Positions 37,746 to 50,323 of a stretch of 64,000 bases of DNA are shown piece by piece. Both the position numbers and the translations under genes were made by a program. The DNA lies in the NCBI RefSeq assembly GCF_039531105.1, contig NZ_BAAAPK010000001.1, forward strand, positions 1,302,001-1,366,000. The letters run 5' to 3'. Under the pieces are notes generated by a model, which searched no databases, was not told where the DNA came from, and worked only from the letters and a program-made list of their open reading frames with translations. The DNA comes from Microbacterium lacus. GTDB lineage: Bacteria > Actinomycetota > Actinomycetes > Actinomycetales > Microbacteriaceae. Within the stretch, counting starts at the first letter, position 1, and each line of letters starts with the position of its first letter.

Positions 37746-37847
37746 GTCGGAGCCTTTCGAGGGGTCAGCGGGTGCGGGTCAAGCCTAAAGGAGCGTGCAC
37801 GCCCCGGACCTTGTGTGACGACCGCGGGTGCCCGCGCCGGTGAGCCG

Positions 37848-37853
37848 TAGGCT
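37848..37853 (+). promoter_or_regulatory. -10 hexamer TAGGCT, leaderless-type promoter for prmC
   Basis: TAGGCT ends nine bases before the prmC ATG, the same spacing as at argS and tsaC. Confidence 0.5.
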
Positions 37854-37862
37854 GGGGTCGCC

Positions 37863-38744
37863 ATGTCTGCGATCCCCCCCGATTCCGTGCCGCTCGGTGA
37901 TGCCCTCCGGCGCGCCGCCGCGCGCCTGGGCGCCGCGGGCGTGAACGATGCGCAGGTGGATGCCGAACTCCTCGCCGCGCACGTGCGGGGCACCGGGCGG
38001 GGCGCGATTCAGGCAGCTGCCGTGCGCGGAGACGCCCTGACGGCCGAGGAGGCCGCGGGCCTGGAGGACCTGGTCGCGCGGCGGGCGACGCGCGTTCCCC
38101 TGCAGCACCTCACCGGCAGCGCTCCGTTCCGTCATCTCGAACTGCGGGTGGGGCCGGGGGTCTTCGTGCCGCGACCCGAGACCGAGATGGTCGCCCAGCT
38201 CGCGATCGATGCGCTGTCGGCGGCGGCGTCCCCGTCGCCGATCGCGGTGGACCTCGGCACGGGCAGCGGGGCGATCGCGCTCTCGATGGCCACCGAGGTC
38301 CCGCACGCCCAGGTCTTCGCGGCGGAGAACTCCGTCGATGCTTTCGTGTGGACCACCGAGAACTTCGCCCATGTCGCCGCGCAGAACGCTCGGCTCGCCT
38401 TCATCGACCTCGAGCGCGCCTTCCCCGAACTCGACGGTCGCGTCTCCGTCGTCGCCTCCAACCCGCCTTATGTCCCCGACGAGGCGATCCCGCGTGATCC
38501 GGAGGTCAGGTTCTTCGATCCCCCCGAGGCGCTGTACGGCGGCCCGGACGGCCTGGACGTCGTCCGCGTCCTCAGCCGCACGGGACTGCGCCTGGCCCAC
38601 CCCGGGGGGACGATCGTCATCGAGCACGGAGAATGGCAGGGGGCCGCCGTCCGCGACCTCCTCACCGCGGACGGCTGGCGCGCGGCATCCACTCACCCCG
38701 ACCTGACGATGCGGGACCGCGCGACGACGGCCGTGCGCCCCTGA
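37863..38744 (+). CDS. prmC: Release factor glutamine methyltransferase
   Basis: 293 aa. S-adenosylmethionine-dependent methylation of the GGQ glutamine of release factors. Helical N-terminal domain (about 1-80), PLQHLTGSAPFRHLELRVGPG, SAM loop VDLGTGSGAIALSMA near residue 122-136, and catalytic NPPY (near 200, in VVASNPPYVPDEAI). It is divergent from the cysK unit and lies near its substrate gene prfA. Confidence 0.94.
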   Translation: MSAIPPDSVPLGDALRRAAARLGAAGVNDAQVDAELLAAHVRGTGRGAIQAAAVRGDALTAEEAAGLEDLVARRATRVPLQHLTGSAPFRHLELRVGPGVFVPRPETEMVAQLAIDALSAAASPSPIAVDLGTGSGAIALSMATEVPHAQVFAAENSVDAFVWTTENFAHVAAQNARLAFIDLERAFPELDGRVSVVASNPPYVPDEAIPRDPEVRFFDPPEALYGGPDGLDVVRVLSRTGLRLAHPGGTIVIEHGEWQGAAVRDLLTADGWRAASTHPDLTMRDRATTAVRP

Positions 38745-38771
38745 CTGCCCAGGCGTCCCGGTGTCGCCGGT

Positions 38772-38777
38772 TAGACT
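38772..38777 (+). promoter_or_regulatory. -10 hexamer TAGACT, leaderless-type promoter for tsaC
   Basis: TAGACT ends nine bases before the ATG. No ribosome-binding site is present. Confidence 0.5.
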
Positions 38778-38786
38778 GACCGCGTC

Positions 38787-39488
38787 ATGTCTCCCGTCTT
38801 CGACTGCCACGACGAGGCCCAGCTGCTAGCCGGAATGCGCCAGGCGCGTCAGGCCATCGGCCGCGGCGAACTCGTCGTCCTTCCCACCGACACGGTCTAC
38901 GGCGTCGCCGCCGACGCCTTCAGCGCGCGAGCGGTACAGGGCCTGCTCGAGGCCAAGGGGCGCGGTCGTCAGTCGCCGCCTCCCGTCCTGGTCGCCGGGG
39001 TTGCGACCCTGCGGGCCCTGGTCGCGGAGGTCCCCGAGCCTGTCGAGCGACTCGTCGAGGCGTTCTGGCCCGGCGGCCTGACGATCGTGCTGCCCGCGCA
39101 GCCGTCGCTGTCCTGGGACCTCGGCGACACCTTCGGCACCGTCGCGGTGCGTATGCCGGCGAACAACCTCGCCTTGGAGCTCTTGGAGGAGACCGGGCCC
39201 CTCGCCGTGTCCAGTGCCAATCTGACCGGCCAGGCGGCTGCGATCACGGCGGCGGACGCCCAGCGGATGCTCGGCGACAGCGTCGCGGTCTACCTCGACG
39301 GCGGACCGTCGCTCACCGGGATCGCCTCGACGATCGTGGACGCCACGAGTCTGGTGGGCAGCGGGTCCGCGCCGCTGGTCCGGGTCCTCCGCGAGGGCGC
39401 GGTGGCGCGCACCGACTTGCGCGGCGTCCTCGGCGACCTGCTCGAGCCGGATCCGACGCCGGGGGACAGCCCCGGCGAGCAATCGTGA
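38787..39488 (+). CDS. tsaC: L-threonylcarbamoyladenylate synthase
   Basis: 233 aa, Sua5/YrdC/YwlC family. Makes the threonylcarbamoyl-AMP used for the t6A tRNA modification, from threonine, bicarbonate and ATP. Features: VVLPTDTVYGVAADAFS, KGRGRQSPPPVLVAG (basic substrate-binding patch), FWPGGLTIVL and AVRMPANNLALELL. Only the YrdC domain is present, without the Sua5 C-terminal domain. It overlaps the next gene by four bases. Confidence 0.92.
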   Translation: MSPVFDCHDEAQLLAGMRQARQAIGRGELVVLPTDTVYGVAADAFSARAVQGLLEAKGRGRQSPPPVLVAGVATLRALVAEVPEPVERLVEAFWPGGLTIVLPAQPSLSWDLGDTFGTVAVRMPANNLALELLEETGPLAVSSANLTGQAAAITAADAQRMLGDSVAVYLDGGPSLTGIASTIVDATSLVGSGSAPLVRVLREGAVARTDLRGVLGDLLEPDPTPGDSPGEQS

Positions 39489-40663
39489 AGCAATACCTCT
39501 TCACGATCCTCTTCACCGCCGCGATCACGCTTTCGCTCTCGTGGGCGGTCTGGCGATTGAGCCTCAAGTACAAGCTGTACCCCGGCATCCGCGAGCGGGA
39601 CGTGCACAAGACACCCACCCCGCGCCTGGGCGGTGTCGCGATGTTCCTCGGGGTGGTGGCGGCCTTCGCGGTCTCATCGCAGCATCCGTACTTCGCGATC
39701 TTCTGGCAGGACCCCGCCCCGGTCTACGCGATCCTCGGTGCGACACTGCTCATCGTCGTGGTCGGCGTGGCGGATGACCTCTGGGACCTCGACTGGATGA
39801 TCAAGCTCGGCGCGCAGTTCCTCGCCGCCGGCATCATCGCGTGGTTCGGCCAGCTGCAGATCTTCACGCTGCCGATCGGCGGCATCATCGTCGCCTCCAG
39901 CTGGGTGAGCTTCACCCTGACGGTGTTCGCGATCGTCGTCGTCATGAACGCCGTCAATTTCATCGACGGGCTGGACGGTCTCGTCGCGGGAGTCTGCCTC
40001 ATCGCGAACGGCGTGTTCTTCGCCTACACCTACATCCTCGTGCGCGACACCGGCGCGAGCACGTACTTCAACCTCGCCTCCTTCATCGCCGCCGTGCTCA
40101 TCGGCGCGTGCATCGGGTTCCTGCCGCTGAACTGGAGCCCCGCGAAGCTGTTCATGGGGGATTCCGGAGCGCTGATGCTCGGGCTGCTGATGGCGACGTC
40201 GGCGATCGCGATCACGGGTCAGCTGAATCCGGCGACGCTGGATCCGGAGGGTTTCGGACGCTCGCAGCTGCTCGGCGCGTTCATCCCGATCCTCCTGCCG
40301 GTCGTTGTCGTGCTCCTGCCGCTGCTGGATTTCGGTCTCGCCGTCATCCGGCGCATGAGCGCGGGCAAATCGCCGTTCTCTCCCGATCGCAAGCACCTGC
40401 ATCACCGGATGCTGGACATGGGCCACTCGGATCGCGATGCCGTCCTGATCTTCTATGCATGGACGGCCGTCATCAGCATCGCCGTGCTGCTGATGTACAT
40501 CGGCACCCGCGAGAACTGGCCGGGTCAGTACGCGCTCGGCGTCCTGTTCGGCCTCGTGGGCGCCGCCGCCTGCCTCACCGTCACCCTGCTGCCCTCGCGG
40601 CGGCGCAGACCGCCCGTCGTCGTGCCGCACGGCGACACCCAGACCCTGGAGTCCGCCCGATGA
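39485..40663 (+). CDS. WecA/MraY-type undecaprenyl-phosphate sugar-1-phosphate transferase
   Basis: 392 aa, about 11 transmembrane segments. Puts a HexNAc-1-phosphate onto the C50-55 polyprenyl phosphate at the inner leaflet to start a wall glycan. Features: IRERDVHKTPTPRLGG, VGVADDLWDLDW (Mg-binding Asp), NAVNFIDGLDGLVAGVC, FMGDSGALMLG and KHLHHRMLDMGHS. This pattern fits the WecA/TagO/Rv1302 group better than MraY of the dcw cluster. Sits before the ATP synthase operon, as Rv1302 does in Mycobacterium. GTG start, overlapping tsaC. Confidence 0.9.
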   Translation: MKQYLFTILFTAAITLSLSWAVWRLSLKYKLYPGIRERDVHKTPTPRLGGVAMFLGVVAAFAVSSQHPYFAIFWQDPAPVYAILGATLLIVVVGVADDLWDLDWMIKLGAQFLAAGIIAWFGQLQIFTLPIGGIIVASSWVSFTLTVFAIVVVMNAVNFIDGLDGLVAGVCLIANGVFFAYTYILVRDTGASTYFNLASFIAAVLIGACIGFLPLNWSPAKLFMGDSGALMLGLLMATSAIAITGQLNPATLDPEGFGRSQLLGAFIPILLPVVVVLLPLLDFGLAVIRRMSAGKSPFSPDRKHLHHRMLDMGHSDRDAVLIFYAWTAVISIAVLLMYIGTRENWPGQYALGVLFGLVGAAACLTVTLLPSRRRRPPVVVPHGDTQTLESAR

Positions 40664-41127
40664 GTTCGCCCCGCAGTTTCACCGTCCTGTCCAGCCTCAA
40701 GTGGCCGGCGATCGCGATCGGCATCCTCGCCGTCGGGGGAGCGGTCATCGGATACCTCGTCGCGGGTGTCGAGGGCATGGTCAGCGGCCTCCTCGGCGCC
40801 GCGATGTGGCTCGTCTTCCTCGCCCTCACCTCGCTCAGCATCCAGCTCGCGATCAACTCGACGCGCAACGACCCGGGATCCCCCCTGTTCTTCGGCATCG
40901 TGCTCGGCTCGTGGGTGCTCAAGCTCGTCCTTTTCGTCGTCCTGGCCATCTGGCTCCGCTCACAGACGTGGCTGGATCCCACGGTGTTCTTCGTCACCGT
41001 CATCATCGCCGTCGTCGGCTCCCTCGTCTTCGACGTCATCGCGTTCCAGCGGGCGCGCACGCCGTATGTGGGTGACGTCGAGCTGCCCGCGAGTGCCCCC
41101 GAGGACACTGCGCCGGACGCCCGCTGA
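40660..41127 (+). CDS. AtpI-like small membrane protein
   Basis: 155 aa with four hydrophobic segments (about residues 15-35, 38-60, 73-98, 106-125) and a hydrophilic Asp/Glu/Pro-rich tail. Position directly before atpB and the size match the poorly conserved AtpI-type protein of other actinobacteria, thought to help assemble the c-ring. It overlaps the WecA-like gene by ATGA. Assignment rests mostly on position. Confidence 0.65.
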   Translation: MSSPRSFTVLSSLKWPAIAIGILAVGGAVIGYLVAGVEGMVSGLLGAAMWLVFLALTSLSIQLAINSTRNDPGSPLFFGIVLGSWVLKLVLFVVLAIWLRSQTWLDPTVFFVTVIIAVVGSLVFDVIAFQRARTPYVGDVELPASAPEDTAPDAR

Positions 41128-41187
41128 ACCGGCCGCCGCCCGGCGGCCGAGGCCCAGGATGTGTCCTCTGGGCCCTGAGAGTTTTGC

Positions 41188-41193
41188 TAGGCT
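41188..41193 (+). promoter_or_regulatory. -10 hexamer TAGGCT upstream of the ATP synthase operon
   Basis: TAGGCT in the 163-base gap between the AtpI-like gene and atpB, about 100 bases before the assigned start. Suggests a dedicated promoter for atpBEFHAGDC. No clear -35. Confidence 0.4.
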
Positions 41194-41290
41194 GAACTCA
41201 TAAGCTCCCCCTGATCGCCAACGTCTCGGACGCCCGACGCCGGAGAATCTCCTGATTACCGCAACGCTCCTCCCCGCACTGTCGCTCGTC

Positions 41291-42351
<1,061 letters not shown>

Positions 42352-42379
42352 CCACCCGCTGCTGACCGAAGGAGTCCGA

Positions 42380-42928
42380 ATGCTCGTCGCATTCGCCGAA
42401 GAAGGCCACGCGGGGGAGATCAATCCGCTTCTCCCCACGCTTCCGGACCTGGTCTGGGGCACGCTGGCGTTCCTCATCATCCTCGCGCTGTTCGTTTGGA
42501 AGATCCTTCCGAACCTGAACAAGCTGCTCGACGCGCGCGCCGAGGCGATCGAGGGCAGCATCAACTCCGCCGAGGCCGCTCAGGCCGAGGCTCAGGCCGC
42601 ACTCGAGAAGTACACCGCCCAGCTCGCCGACGCGCGCGCCGAGGCGGGGGAGATCCGCGAGAAGGCCCGCGCCGACGGTTCGGCCATCGTGGCGGAGATG
42701 CGCGAGCAGGCCACGGCCGAGGCGGCGCGCATCACCTCGAACGCGCACGCGCAGATCGAGATGGAACGCCTGGCGGCCCTGGCCTCCCTGCGGTCCGACG
42801 TCGGCAGCCTCGCTCTCGACCTGGCCGGCGGCGTCATCGGGGAGACCCTCTCCGAAGATGCGAAGGCACAGGCGGTCGTGGACCGCTTCCTCGCCGAGCT
42901 CGAAGCCTCCGAGAAGGCGAGGAGCTAG
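42380..42928 (+). CDS. atpF: ATP synthase subunit b
   Basis: 182 aa. Peripheral stalk. One N-terminal transmembrane helix (LPDLVWGTLAFLIILALFVW) then a long Ala/Glu/Arg-rich coiled coil. AAGGAG precedes the ATG. Its stop overlaps the atpH start. Confidence 0.94.
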   Translation: MLVAFAEEGHAGEINPLLPTLPDLVWGTLAFLIILALFVWKILPNLNKLLDARAEAIEGSINSAEAAQAEAQAALEKYTAQLADARAEAGEIREKARADGSAIVAEMREQATAEAARITSNAHAQIEMERLAALASLRSDVGSLALDLAGGVIGETLSEDAKAQAVVDRFLAELEASEKARS

Positions 42929-43719
42929 TGGGAAGCGCAACCACTCAGGCCCTCGCGGCGACGACGTCGGCTCTCAACGCCGCGGCGTCGGTCGACCTCG
43001 ACACGTCGCGCGAGCTGTTCGCCGCGTCGCGCATCGTGGGCGAGTCGCCGCAGCTGAGCGGTGCGCTCGCGGATCACGCTGCGGCTCCGGCCGCTCGTCA
43101 GCGTGTGGTGACCGACGTCTTCGGCGCCGCATTCAGCGCGACGACCGTCGCGCTGCTCAGTGCCGCCGCCGCGCAGCGCTGGTCCAGCGCGCGTCAGCTC
43201 GTCGACGGAATCGAAGAGCTCGCGGTCCGTGCGGCCGCGATCGCGTCGCCCGACGTCGACGTGGACGGTGAGCTGTTCCGCACCACGCGACTCATCGCCG
43301 ACAACCCCGAGGTCGAACTCGCGCTCGGCAGCAAGCTGGGCGACGACTCCGCGAAGGGCGCGCTCGTGGAGACGCTTCTGCGCGGACGCGTGAGCGACGC
43401 GACGGTCCTGATCGTCTCCTCGCTCGTGCAGCAGCCGCGCGAGCGGCGCGTGCGCCAGATGCTCACGGAGGCGATGGACCTCGTCGCCGATCAGCGCGAC
43501 AGCATCGTCGCCACCGTCGTGACCGCGACCGAGCTCCAGCCGGCTCAGGCTGAGCGTCTGAGCGCGGTGCTCACGCAGCGCTACGGCAAGAAGGTCGCTC
43601 TCAACCCGATCATCGACCCCACCATCGTCGGCGGACTGCGTGTGCAGATCGCGGACGACGTCATCGACGCGAGCGTCGCAGCGCGGCTCACCGACCTGCG
43701 CCAGCGCCTCGCCGGATAA
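42928..43719 (+). CDS. atpH: ATP synthase subunit delta
   Basis: 263 aa. Links F1 to the peripheral stalk. N-terminal helical bundle (LDTSRELFAASRIVGESP) and a C-terminal beta part with the signature VVTATELQPAQAERLSAVL, KVALNPIIDPTIVGGLRVQI. The family is usually about 180 aa; actinobacterial forms are longer, as here. The GTG start shares its G with the atpF stop. Confidence 0.92.
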   Translation: MGSATTQALAATTSALNAAASVDLDTSRELFAASRIVGESPQLSGALADHAAAPAARQRVVTDVFGAAFSATTVALLSAAAAQRWSSARQLVDGIEELAVRAAAIASPDVDVDGELFRTTRLIADNPEVELALGSKLGDDSAKGALVETLLRGRVSDATVLIVSSLVQQPRERRVRQMLTEAMDLVADQRDSIVATVVTATELQPAQAERLSAVLTQRYGKKVALNPIIDPTIVGGLRVQIADDVIDASVAARLTDLRQRLAG

Positions 43720-43782
43720 CTCGAGATTTCCCGCTCCGGCGGAAGCTTCTGGGGCCGTGGCCCCTCGAAACGAAGGAACACA

Positions 43783-45423
<1,641 letters not shown>

Positions 45424-45444
45424 CGCGGCGACGGATACGAGACC

Positions 45445-46341
45445 ATGGGCGCACAACTACGGGTCTACAAGCAGAAGATCAGCACTGCTCAGACGACCAA
45501 GAAGATCACCAAGGCGATGGAGCTGATCGCCGCTTCGCGCATCCAGAAGGCGATGGGACGCGTCCGCGCGTCCGCTCCCTTCGCGCGTGCGGTGACCCGT
45601 GCCGTGTCGGCGGTGGCGACGCACTCGAACATCGATCACCCGCTGACCTCGTCCCGCGAGGTGTCGCGGTCGGCGGTCGTCATCTTCGCGTCGGACCGCG
45701 GTCTCGCCGGAGCGTTCAACTCGCAGATCATGCGAGAGGGGCTGGAGCTGGCGGCGCTGCTGGAGTCGCAGGGCAAGGAAGTCACGTACTACCTCGTCGG
45801 GCGCAAGGCCGTCGCGTTCTTCCAGTTCCGTCGCATCGCCAGCGCCGCCGAGTGGACCGGTGACACCGATACCCCCGAGTTCCGCTTCGCGGAGCAGATC
45901 TCGGAGACGCTGCTGGAGGCCTTCGCTCGTGGGGGCGACAACGGCGGCGTGGACGAGATCCACCTGGTGTACAACCGCTTCGTCAGCATGATGACCCAGA
46001 CGCCGGAGACGGTGCGCCTGCTTCCGCTCGAGGTCGTCGAGGCGACCGAAGCGCAGGCCGAGACGCACGCGTTCCCGCTGTACGAGTTCGAGCCCGACGC
46101 CGCGACGGTTCTCGACGCCCTCCTGCCGGTCTACATCCAGAGCCGCATCTTCAACGCGCTGCTGCAGTCGTCCGCGGCGAAGCACGCGGCTACGCAGAAG
46201 GCGATGAAGTCCGCCAGCGACAACGCCGACAAGCTCATCACCGACTACACCCGCCTGCGCAACAACGCGCGTCAGGCCGAGATCACCCAGCAGATCGCCG
46301 AGATCGTCGGCGGCGCCGACGCCCTGTCCTCGACGAACTAG
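45445..46341 (+). CDS. atpG: ATP synthase subunit gamma
   Basis: 298 aa. Rotor shaft of F1. N-terminal helix [20 protein letters not shown] and C-terminal helix [17 protein letters not shown], both conserved, form the coiled coil in the alpha/beta hexamer; [14 protein letters not shown] lies in the globular part. Length is normal for the phylum. Confidence 0.95.
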   Translation: MGAQLRVYKQKISTAQTTKKITKAMELIAASRIQKAMGRVRASAPFARAVTRAVSAVATHSNIDHPLTSSREVSRSAVVIFASDRGLAGAFNSQIMREGLELAALLESQGKEVTYYLVGRKAVAFFQFRRIASAAEWTGDTDTPEFRFAEQISETLLEAFARGGDNGGVDEIHLVYNRFVSMMTQTPETVRLLPLEVVEATEAQAETHAFPLYEFEPDAATVLDALLPVYIQSRIFNALLQSSAAKHAATQKAMKSASDNADKLITDYTRLRNNARQAEITQQIAEIVGGADALSSTN

Positions 46342-47817
<1,476 letters not shown>

Positions 47818-47819
47818 TC

Positions 47820-48080
47820 ATGGCGCTCACGGTGAACCTCGTCGCGGCCGACCACGAGGTCTGGTCGGGCGAGGCGAGCCTCGTCGTCGCGAAGACCACG
47901 ATCGGCGAGATCGGCATCATGACCGGTCACGAGCCCGTTCTCGGTGTGCTCGCGGCCGGCGAGGTGCGTATCACGCTCGAGGACGGCAGCAAGATCATCG
48001 CGAACGCGCAGGACGGCTTCCTGTCTGTCGAGGGTGACATCGTCACCATCGTCGCGGGCAACGCCGCACTCATCAGCTGA
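47820..48080 (+). CDS. atpC: ATP synthase subunit epsilon
   Basis: 86 aa. Only the N-terminal beta-sandwich domain (VNLVAADHEVWSGEASLVVA, IGIMTGHEPVLGVLAAGEV); the C-terminal two-helix inhibitory domain of the usual ~135-aa protein is absent, as in several actinobacteria. Starts two bases after atpD and ends the operon. Confidence 0.93.
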   Translation: MALTVNLVAADHEVWSGEASLVVAKTTIGEIGIMTGHEPVLGVLAAGEVRITLEDGSKIIANAQDGFLSVEGDIVTIVAGNAALIS

Positions 48081-48081
48081 C

Positions 48082-48831
48082 TTGCTGATCCTGCTGCCCC
48101 CCTCCGAGACCAAGCGGTCCGGAGGGGGTCGCTCGTCTCTGGACCTCGACGCGCTCGCCCTTCCTTCCTTGCGTCTGCAGCGTGAGCGGATCCTGGATGC
48201 CCTCGCCGGGCTCTCGGAGAACCCTTCGACCGCTGCGCGTGTGCTGGGTCTCAGCCCGCGCCAGCTCGGCGAGATCGAGGTCAACGCTCGCGTGCGCTCC
48301 GCCGGGACGATGGCTGCGATCGACCGGTACACGGGTGTCCTCTACGACGCCGTGGATGCTGCATCCCTCGCCCCGGCGGAGCGACGCTGGCTCGGCGCAC
48401 ACGTGCTCATCCACACCGCCCCGCTGGGTCCGGTGGGCGCGCTCGATCGCATCCCCGCCTACCGGATGGGGGCGAGCGTGTCGCTGCCGGGTGCTCCGAC
48501 GCTCAGGCGCGTGTGGGCGGACGCGGTCACGGAGGCTCTCGCGCACGCTGCGCCGCGCTTCGTGCTGGACCTGCGCTCCGAGGCGTACGTCGCACTCGGC
48601 CCCGTCCCCGCCGGGTGCGCCTCCGTGTACGTGCGGGTCGTCAGTGATGCCGGCGGGGGAGCGGTGCGGGCGCTGAACCACTTCAACAAGCACGCGAAGG
48701 GTGCTCTCGTGCGCGCCCTCGGCGAAGATCGGCCCCGTCTGTCGACCGGTCGCGGGCTGGCACAGTGGGCCGCCGGGCGCGGCCTGCGCATGAGCGAAGG
48801 CGCGCCCGGCGAGATGCTGCTTTTCGCGTAG
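48082..48831 (+). CDS. yaaA: YaaA family protein
   Basis: 249 aa. The family (DUF328) binds DNA and protects against peroxide by limiting free iron in E. coli. Features: LLILLPPSETKRSGG at the start, YTGVLYDAVDA near residue 92, and the C-terminal NHFNKHAKGALVRAL. The TTG at 48082 is chosen as the start because it leads directly into the conserved LLPPSETK. It lies one base after the atpC stop, so it can be co-transcribed with the ATP synthase operon. Confidence 0.86.
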   Translation: MLILLPPSETKRSGGGRSSLDLDALALPSLRLQRERILDALAGLSENPSTAARVLGLSPRQLGEIEVNARVRSAGTMAAIDRYTGVLYDAVDAASLAPAERRWLGAHVLIHTAPLGPVGALDRIPAYRMGASVSLPGAPTLRRVWADAVTEALAHAAPRFVLDLRSEAYVALGPVPAGCASVYVRVVSDAGGGAVRALNHFNKHAKGALVRALGEDRPRLSTGRGLAQWAAGRGLRMSEGAPGEMLLFA

Positions 48832-48835
48832 CCGC

Positions 48836-49333
48836 TCAGCGCCCGCGCGTGTTCTCCGCGGTGCGCTCGGTGTTCTCCGCGATCGCGATCAGCGCGACGA
48901 CGGCCTCGATCAGGAACCTCAGGATCACGATCGACAGGAACGCCGCGATCGGCACGATGATCAGCGTCGCGATGATGAGCGAGATGCCCGCACCGACGTT
49001 GAAGAACAGTGCGTTCACGCCGCTGACCAGTCCCGAGACGAAGTACACGATGAACCCGATCGCGATCGCGATAAGACCCACGAGGTAGAAGACGCTCGCC
49101 AGGCGACGGGTGATGAAGGTCCGGAACGACAAGTCGAAGAGCGCGCGGAGGAAGCCGCGGCCCACGTCGTCGATCTCACCGTGCAGGGACGTCGGAACGC
49201 CCGTGTCATCCGGATCGCGGGCAGGATCGTAAGCGGGTGCGGATGCCGGGGCACCGGCGTCCGCCGCGCGGGCGGCTTCGTCCGCGGGCTGCGACGGCAG
49301 CGGCGGCACGGCGCCGGGGGTGTTCTGGCTCAT
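48836..49333 (-). CDS. DUF4282 domain membrane protein
   Basis: 165 aa. A Pro/Ala-rich soluble N-terminus (about 1-65), FLRALFDLSFRTFITRRLASVFYLVG leading (about residue 62) into two or three membrane segments, and a short Glu/Arg-rich tail. This matches the DUF4282 family, role unknown. AGAAGGA before the ATG supports the start. It converges with yaaA, four bases apart. Confidence 0.8.
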   Translation of the reverse strand: MSQNTPGAVPPLPSQPADEAARAADAGAPASAPAYDPARDPDDTGVPTSLHGEIDDVGRGFLRALFDLSFRTFITRRLASVFYLVGLIAIAIGFIVYFVSGLVSGVNALFFNVGAGISLIIATLIIVPIAAFLSIVILRFLIEAVVALIAIAENTERTAENTRGR

Positions 49334-49448
49334 GGAGTCCTTCTGTCGTTCGGACGTGTGTCCCGCAAGAGTAGCGACGGGCGACACGTGTTGCGAGTAT
49401 CGCGGAATCACCTGTCCGCGGGCACGCGCCGTCGCTAGCATGTGAGAC

Positions 49449-49467
49449 GCACGGCGAGGCGCCGTGC
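49449..49467. repeat. 8-bp stem hairpin in a 5' leader
   Basis: GCACGGCG and CGCCGTGC around AGG, located between a TAGCAT hexamer (49436-49441) and the ATG at 49512. Possibly a leader hairpin of that gene; no known riboswitch is recognised. Confidence 0.35.
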
Positions 49468-49511
49468 CGACGTGAGCCTGCGTCGTGGTTCACACACCAG
49501 GGGGAACACCC

Positions 49512-50231
49512 ATGAACGACTATTCGGACGGGGCAGGTCTCGCGGTTCTCGCGGGTGTCTACCTGCTCTTCTTCATCTTCGCGATCGCGTTCTACATCGT
49601 CGGCTCGATCTTCCTCATGAAGATCTTCGAGAAGGCCGGCGTCCAGGGCAAGTGGCGCGCGTGGGTGCCGATCTACAACTACATGGTCTTCAGCAAGCTG
49701 GGGGATCTGAGCCCCTGGCTGATCCTGATCGCGATCGGCGCGAGCATCGTCCTCGGCTGGATTCCGGTCATCGGCCAGATCATCGGCGTCGCGGCCTTCG
49801 TCGTGACGCTGCTCGCCGCCTGGCGGGTCGGGCTCAAGCTCCAGAAGGAGCCGGTCTGGCTGATCCTCTACTTCTTCCTCCAGCTCGTCTGGCTCGGCAT
49901 CCTCGCGTTCGACAAGTCGCGCTGGAACACCGCGATCCCCGCCGCACCTTGGGCGGGCAACGGCTTCCTCTCCGACCGCACGTCGTGGGCGGGGATCCCC
50001 GATCAGACGCCCGCGGGCGGATACCCGACCAACCCGGTGACCCAGCCCGGCGCCTACCCGCCGCCGGCGGGCTACCAGCCCCCGCCGCCGCCCGCCGGCT
50101 ACGCGCCGCCGCCGGCCGCCACGCCGCCGGCTGCCACGCAGCCTCCCGTGACGCCGCCGTCCGCCACGCCGCCGGGAGCTCCCGAGCCGCCGACGACGCC
50201 GCCCGCGCCGCCGACGACGCCCGCTTCGTAA
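49512..50231 (+). CDS. DUF5684-like membrane protein with Pro-rich tail
   Basis: 239 aa. Four hydrophobic segments (about residues 10-33, 68-88, 90-110, 118-140), the WRAWVPIYNYMVFSKLG loop typical of DUF5684-like proteins, and a cytoplasmic or extracellular Pro/Ala/Thr-rich tail from about 150 with PPAGYQPPPPPAGYAPPP. Function unknown. The ATG is chosen with AGGGGGA upstream; an in-frame GTG at 49485 is possible. Confidence 0.72.
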   Translation: MNDYSDGAGLAVLAGVYLLFFIFAIAFYIVGSIFLMKIFEKAGVQGKWRAWVPIYNYMVFSKLGDLSPWLILIAIGASIVLGWIPVIGQIIGVAAFVVTLLAAWRVGLKLQKEPVWLILYFFLQLVWLGILAFDKSRWNTAIPAAPWAGNGFLSDRTSWAGIPDQTPAGGYPTNPVTQPGAYPPPAGYQPPPPPAGYAPPPAATPPAATQPPVTPPSATPPGAPEPPTTPPAPPTTPAS

Positions 50232-50239
50232 TCGTTCCG

Positions 50240-50279
50240 CACTCGAGCCCTCACCCGTCCGGGTGGGGGCTCGAGTGCG
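50240..50279. terminator. Long GC-rich hairpin, terminator
   Basis: GCACTCGAGCCC at 50240-50251 pairs with GGGCTCGAGTGC at 50268-50279, and an inner CACCC/GGGTG extends it with one or two mismatches. It follows the DUF5684-like gene and precedes the aldo/keto reductase. No T-run. Confidence 0.75.
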
Positions 50280-50311
50280 TCCGGCATGGGCGGAGCACCG
50301 GACGCTCGGGT

Positions 50312-50317
50312 TAGCGT
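50312..50317 (+). promoter_or_regulatory. -10 hexamer TAGCGT, leaderless-type promoter
   Basis: TAGCGT ends six bases before the GTG start of the aldo/keto reductase gene. Confidence 0.45.
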
Positions 50318-50323
50318 GGATGC